IMG/VR virus record: IMGVR_UViG_3300020448_000035
Coordinates: 1 to 26,243 of that record
Strand: one strand, 5' to 3'
DNA from: a virus
DNA: 26,243 nt
Shown: positions 25,606 to 26,243 of the stretch, piece after piece
Layout: every line of letters begins with the position of its first letter
Numbering within the stretch: position 1 is the stretch's first letter
Program-made: the position numbers and the translations under genes
Notes under the pieces: generated by a model
The model's input: only the letters and a program-made list of their open reading frames with translations
Told to the model about the DNA's origin: nothing
Database searches by the model: none

Positions 25606-25826
25606 TAGAATGTACCCCCGTTAATCGTTATGTTGTTTAATACTGTTGTCGGTATGAACTTAGCTATACTTTGTTTGTATACTAGAACACTACCATCTTG
25701 TAACCCACCTGAGCTTGTATCTGTCAGGTCAACGTCAGCTAAAGCACCAACGTTTCCACCCCCACCGCCTGTAGCGACGCGGGTTACTCTTGGAATTGAT
25801 TGATCTCCAAATCTTAACCTTGCCAT
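25605..25826 (-). CDS. 73-residue small tail structural protein
   Basis: A short protein with a basic N-terminus (MARLRFGDQSIPRVTRVA), a five-glycine linker near residues 21-25, and a motif of the type LADVDLT..DGSVLVYKQSIAKF (first part at about 29-35). Proteins carrying LxDVDxxxxxDGxxLxYxxxxxxWxP are common in phage tail fibres. It ends NITINGGTF, close to the DTLDGGVF ending of the next gene. Both ends are TAATG overlaps, so it is translationally coupled to its neighbours, and a GGAG lies about 10 nt before the ATG. Its size suggests a connector or adaptor between baseplate and fibre, but that is inference from size, glycine linker and position. Confidence 0.8.
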   Translation of the reverse strand: MARLRFGDQSIPRVTRVATGGGGGNVGALADVDLTDTSSGGLQDGSVLVYKQSIAKFIPTTVLNNITINGGTF

Positions 25827-26164
25827 TAAAGTGTGACTCCCTCAAGTACGCTTACTGTTCCTTCTAACACTCTCGTCTTCAGACCAGAGGGAGAAGTTAT
25901 TACGACATCATATACATATCGCCCAGACTTCATTGCTGTAGTCTGAACTGCATTTAGTGAAAGTTGTACACGACCCGCTGTGACAGGTGTCATGACTGCT
26001 GCTGTAACTGTGACAGAAGAACTACTTGTATAATGCTTCTTAATCATTGATGCTACAGTATATCCAGTCATGTCGAATTCTGTCCCGTTATCGTTCTCAA
26101 CTGTGAAGTCAATATTGAAATCGGAACCTTGATATACGAGTAAGTTGGATACCGCAGATGCCAT
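25826..26164 (-). CDS. 112-residue baseplate or fibre-attachment protein with a BppU N-terminal-like beta sandwich
   Basis: The whole protein reads as one Ig-like beta-sandwich: LLVYQGSDFNIDFTVEND at residues 8-25, then FDMTGYTVASMIKKHY, a variable loop, GRVQLSLNAVQTTAMKSGRY around 64-83, VYDVVITS, and RVLEGTVSVLEGVTL at the C-terminus. The combination of (Q)GsDfxxxFtvxxxxGxxxDlTGyt with lsLxxxxTxxmxxGrYvYDvvit and EGtvxVxxgVT is typical of the BppU N-terminal-like domains of phage baseplate and tail-fibre attachment proteins. It is the first gene after a tandem pair of late-promoter-like boxes, so it probably opens this transcription unit. An AGGG lies 13 nt before the ATG. The likely job is anchoring a fibre to the baseplate. 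Confidence 0.85.
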   Translation of the reverse strand: MASAVSNLLVYQGSDFNIDFTVENDNGTEFDMTGYTVASMIKKHYTSSSSVTVTAAVMTPVTAGRVQLSLNAVQTTAMKSGRYVYDVVITSPSGLKTRVLEGTVSVLEGVTL

Positions 26165-26187
26165 GGTATAAAATTTTCCCTAAAGAG

Positions 26188-26195
26188 TATTTATC
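26188..26195 (-). promoter_or_regulatory. T4-type late promoter box (GATAAATA), proximal copy
   Basis: On the minus strand the octamer GATAAATA lies 23 bases before the ATG at 26164. It differs from the T4 late consensus TATAAATA only at the first base, which is permissive in cyanophage late promoters. Transcription would begin just upstream of the AGGG that serves as ribosome binding site. Confidence 0.55.
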
Positions 26196-26202
26196 TCAGA
26201 GT

Positions 26203-26210
26203 TATTTATT
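26203..26210 (-). promoter_or_regulatory. T4-type late promoter box (AATAAATA), distal copy
   Basis: A second octamer AATAAATA sits 15 bases upstream of the proximal box. Both are followed by nearly the same bases (ATAAATAACTCT and ATAAATACTCT), so the pair looks like a short tandem duplication. The box overlaps the end of the preceding gene. Confidence 0.45.
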
Positions 26211-26243
26211 GCTTTTTTCCACTAGAACTTGAAGCATAGACTT
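26206..26243 (-). CDS. C-terminal end of an unidentified upstream gene (frame uncertain)
   Basis: Only 38 bases of the preceding gene are visible. Two frames stay open to a nearby stop: one ends VYASSSSGKKQ with TAA at 26208-26206, the other ends MLQVLVEKSNK with TAA at 26204-26202. The first looks more like the polar C-terminus of a phage structural protein, but this is a guess. Both stop codons fall within the promoter-like octamer at 26203-26210. No product can be named. Confidence 0.25.
   Translation of the reverse strand, partial: VYASSSSGKKQ

Noticed and set aside
1-26243. Diversity-generating retroelement, suggested by the Mtd-like N-terminal domains
   Set aside because: No reverse transcriptase, template repeat or C-type-lectin variable region is visible in the window.

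Overview
The window looks like a stretch of the structural (tail-fibre and adhesin) region of a marine T4-like myovirus, most likely a cyanophage or a close pelagic relative. Four things point that way. Every credible gene lies on the minus strand, packed end to start with almost no intergenic DNA. The proteins are low-cysteine, Gly/Ser/Thr/Asn/Asp-rich beta proteins of fibre type. Several modules are ones I remember from cyanomyovirus tail proteins. Octamers matching the T4 late promoter TATAAATA sit in front of gene groups. There are no bacterial housekeeping genes, no RNA genes and no insertion sequences. All family assignments were made by reading the sequence, with no database search.

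In transcription order (high to low coordinates), the right edge carries the last codons of an unidentified gene and a tandem pair of late-promoter-like boxes. Then come a 112-aa baseplate-type beta-sandwich protein, a 73-aa linker-type protein, a 559-aa fibre protein and a 67-aa coiled-coil protein that overlaps the next gene by 62 nt. The next gene is a 2,378-aa mosaic fibre with an Mtd-like N-terminus, a pectin-lyase-like region, a LamG domain, a long G-x-G-Y repeat array and a cupredoxin-like domain. A perfect TATAAATA overlapping its stop codon precedes a 179-aa protein and a giant 4,682-aa fibre, which fills over half of the window. A second perfect TATAAATA lies inside the last codons of the giant gene. 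Downstream of it are three tandem paralogous glycine-rich proteins, the third cut off by the left edge.

My reading is that the small N-terminal-type proteins and the two giants build host-recognition fibres at the baseplate. The glycine-rich trio then resembles the gene 38 tip adhesins that follow gene 37 in T2-type phages. The promoter positions suggest three late transcription units: the first five genes, the 179-aa protein plus giant fibre, and the adhesins.

The most notable features are the tandem adhesin triplication, a roughly 1,040-residue beta-repeat array lying between two pairs of helical CxDD...GGN modules in the giant fibre, a cupredoxin-like domain with its metal-ligand pattern present in a tail fibre, and a small six-heptad coiled-coil protein that could be a fibre-folding helper. 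No stretch over 300 bases lacks a gene.
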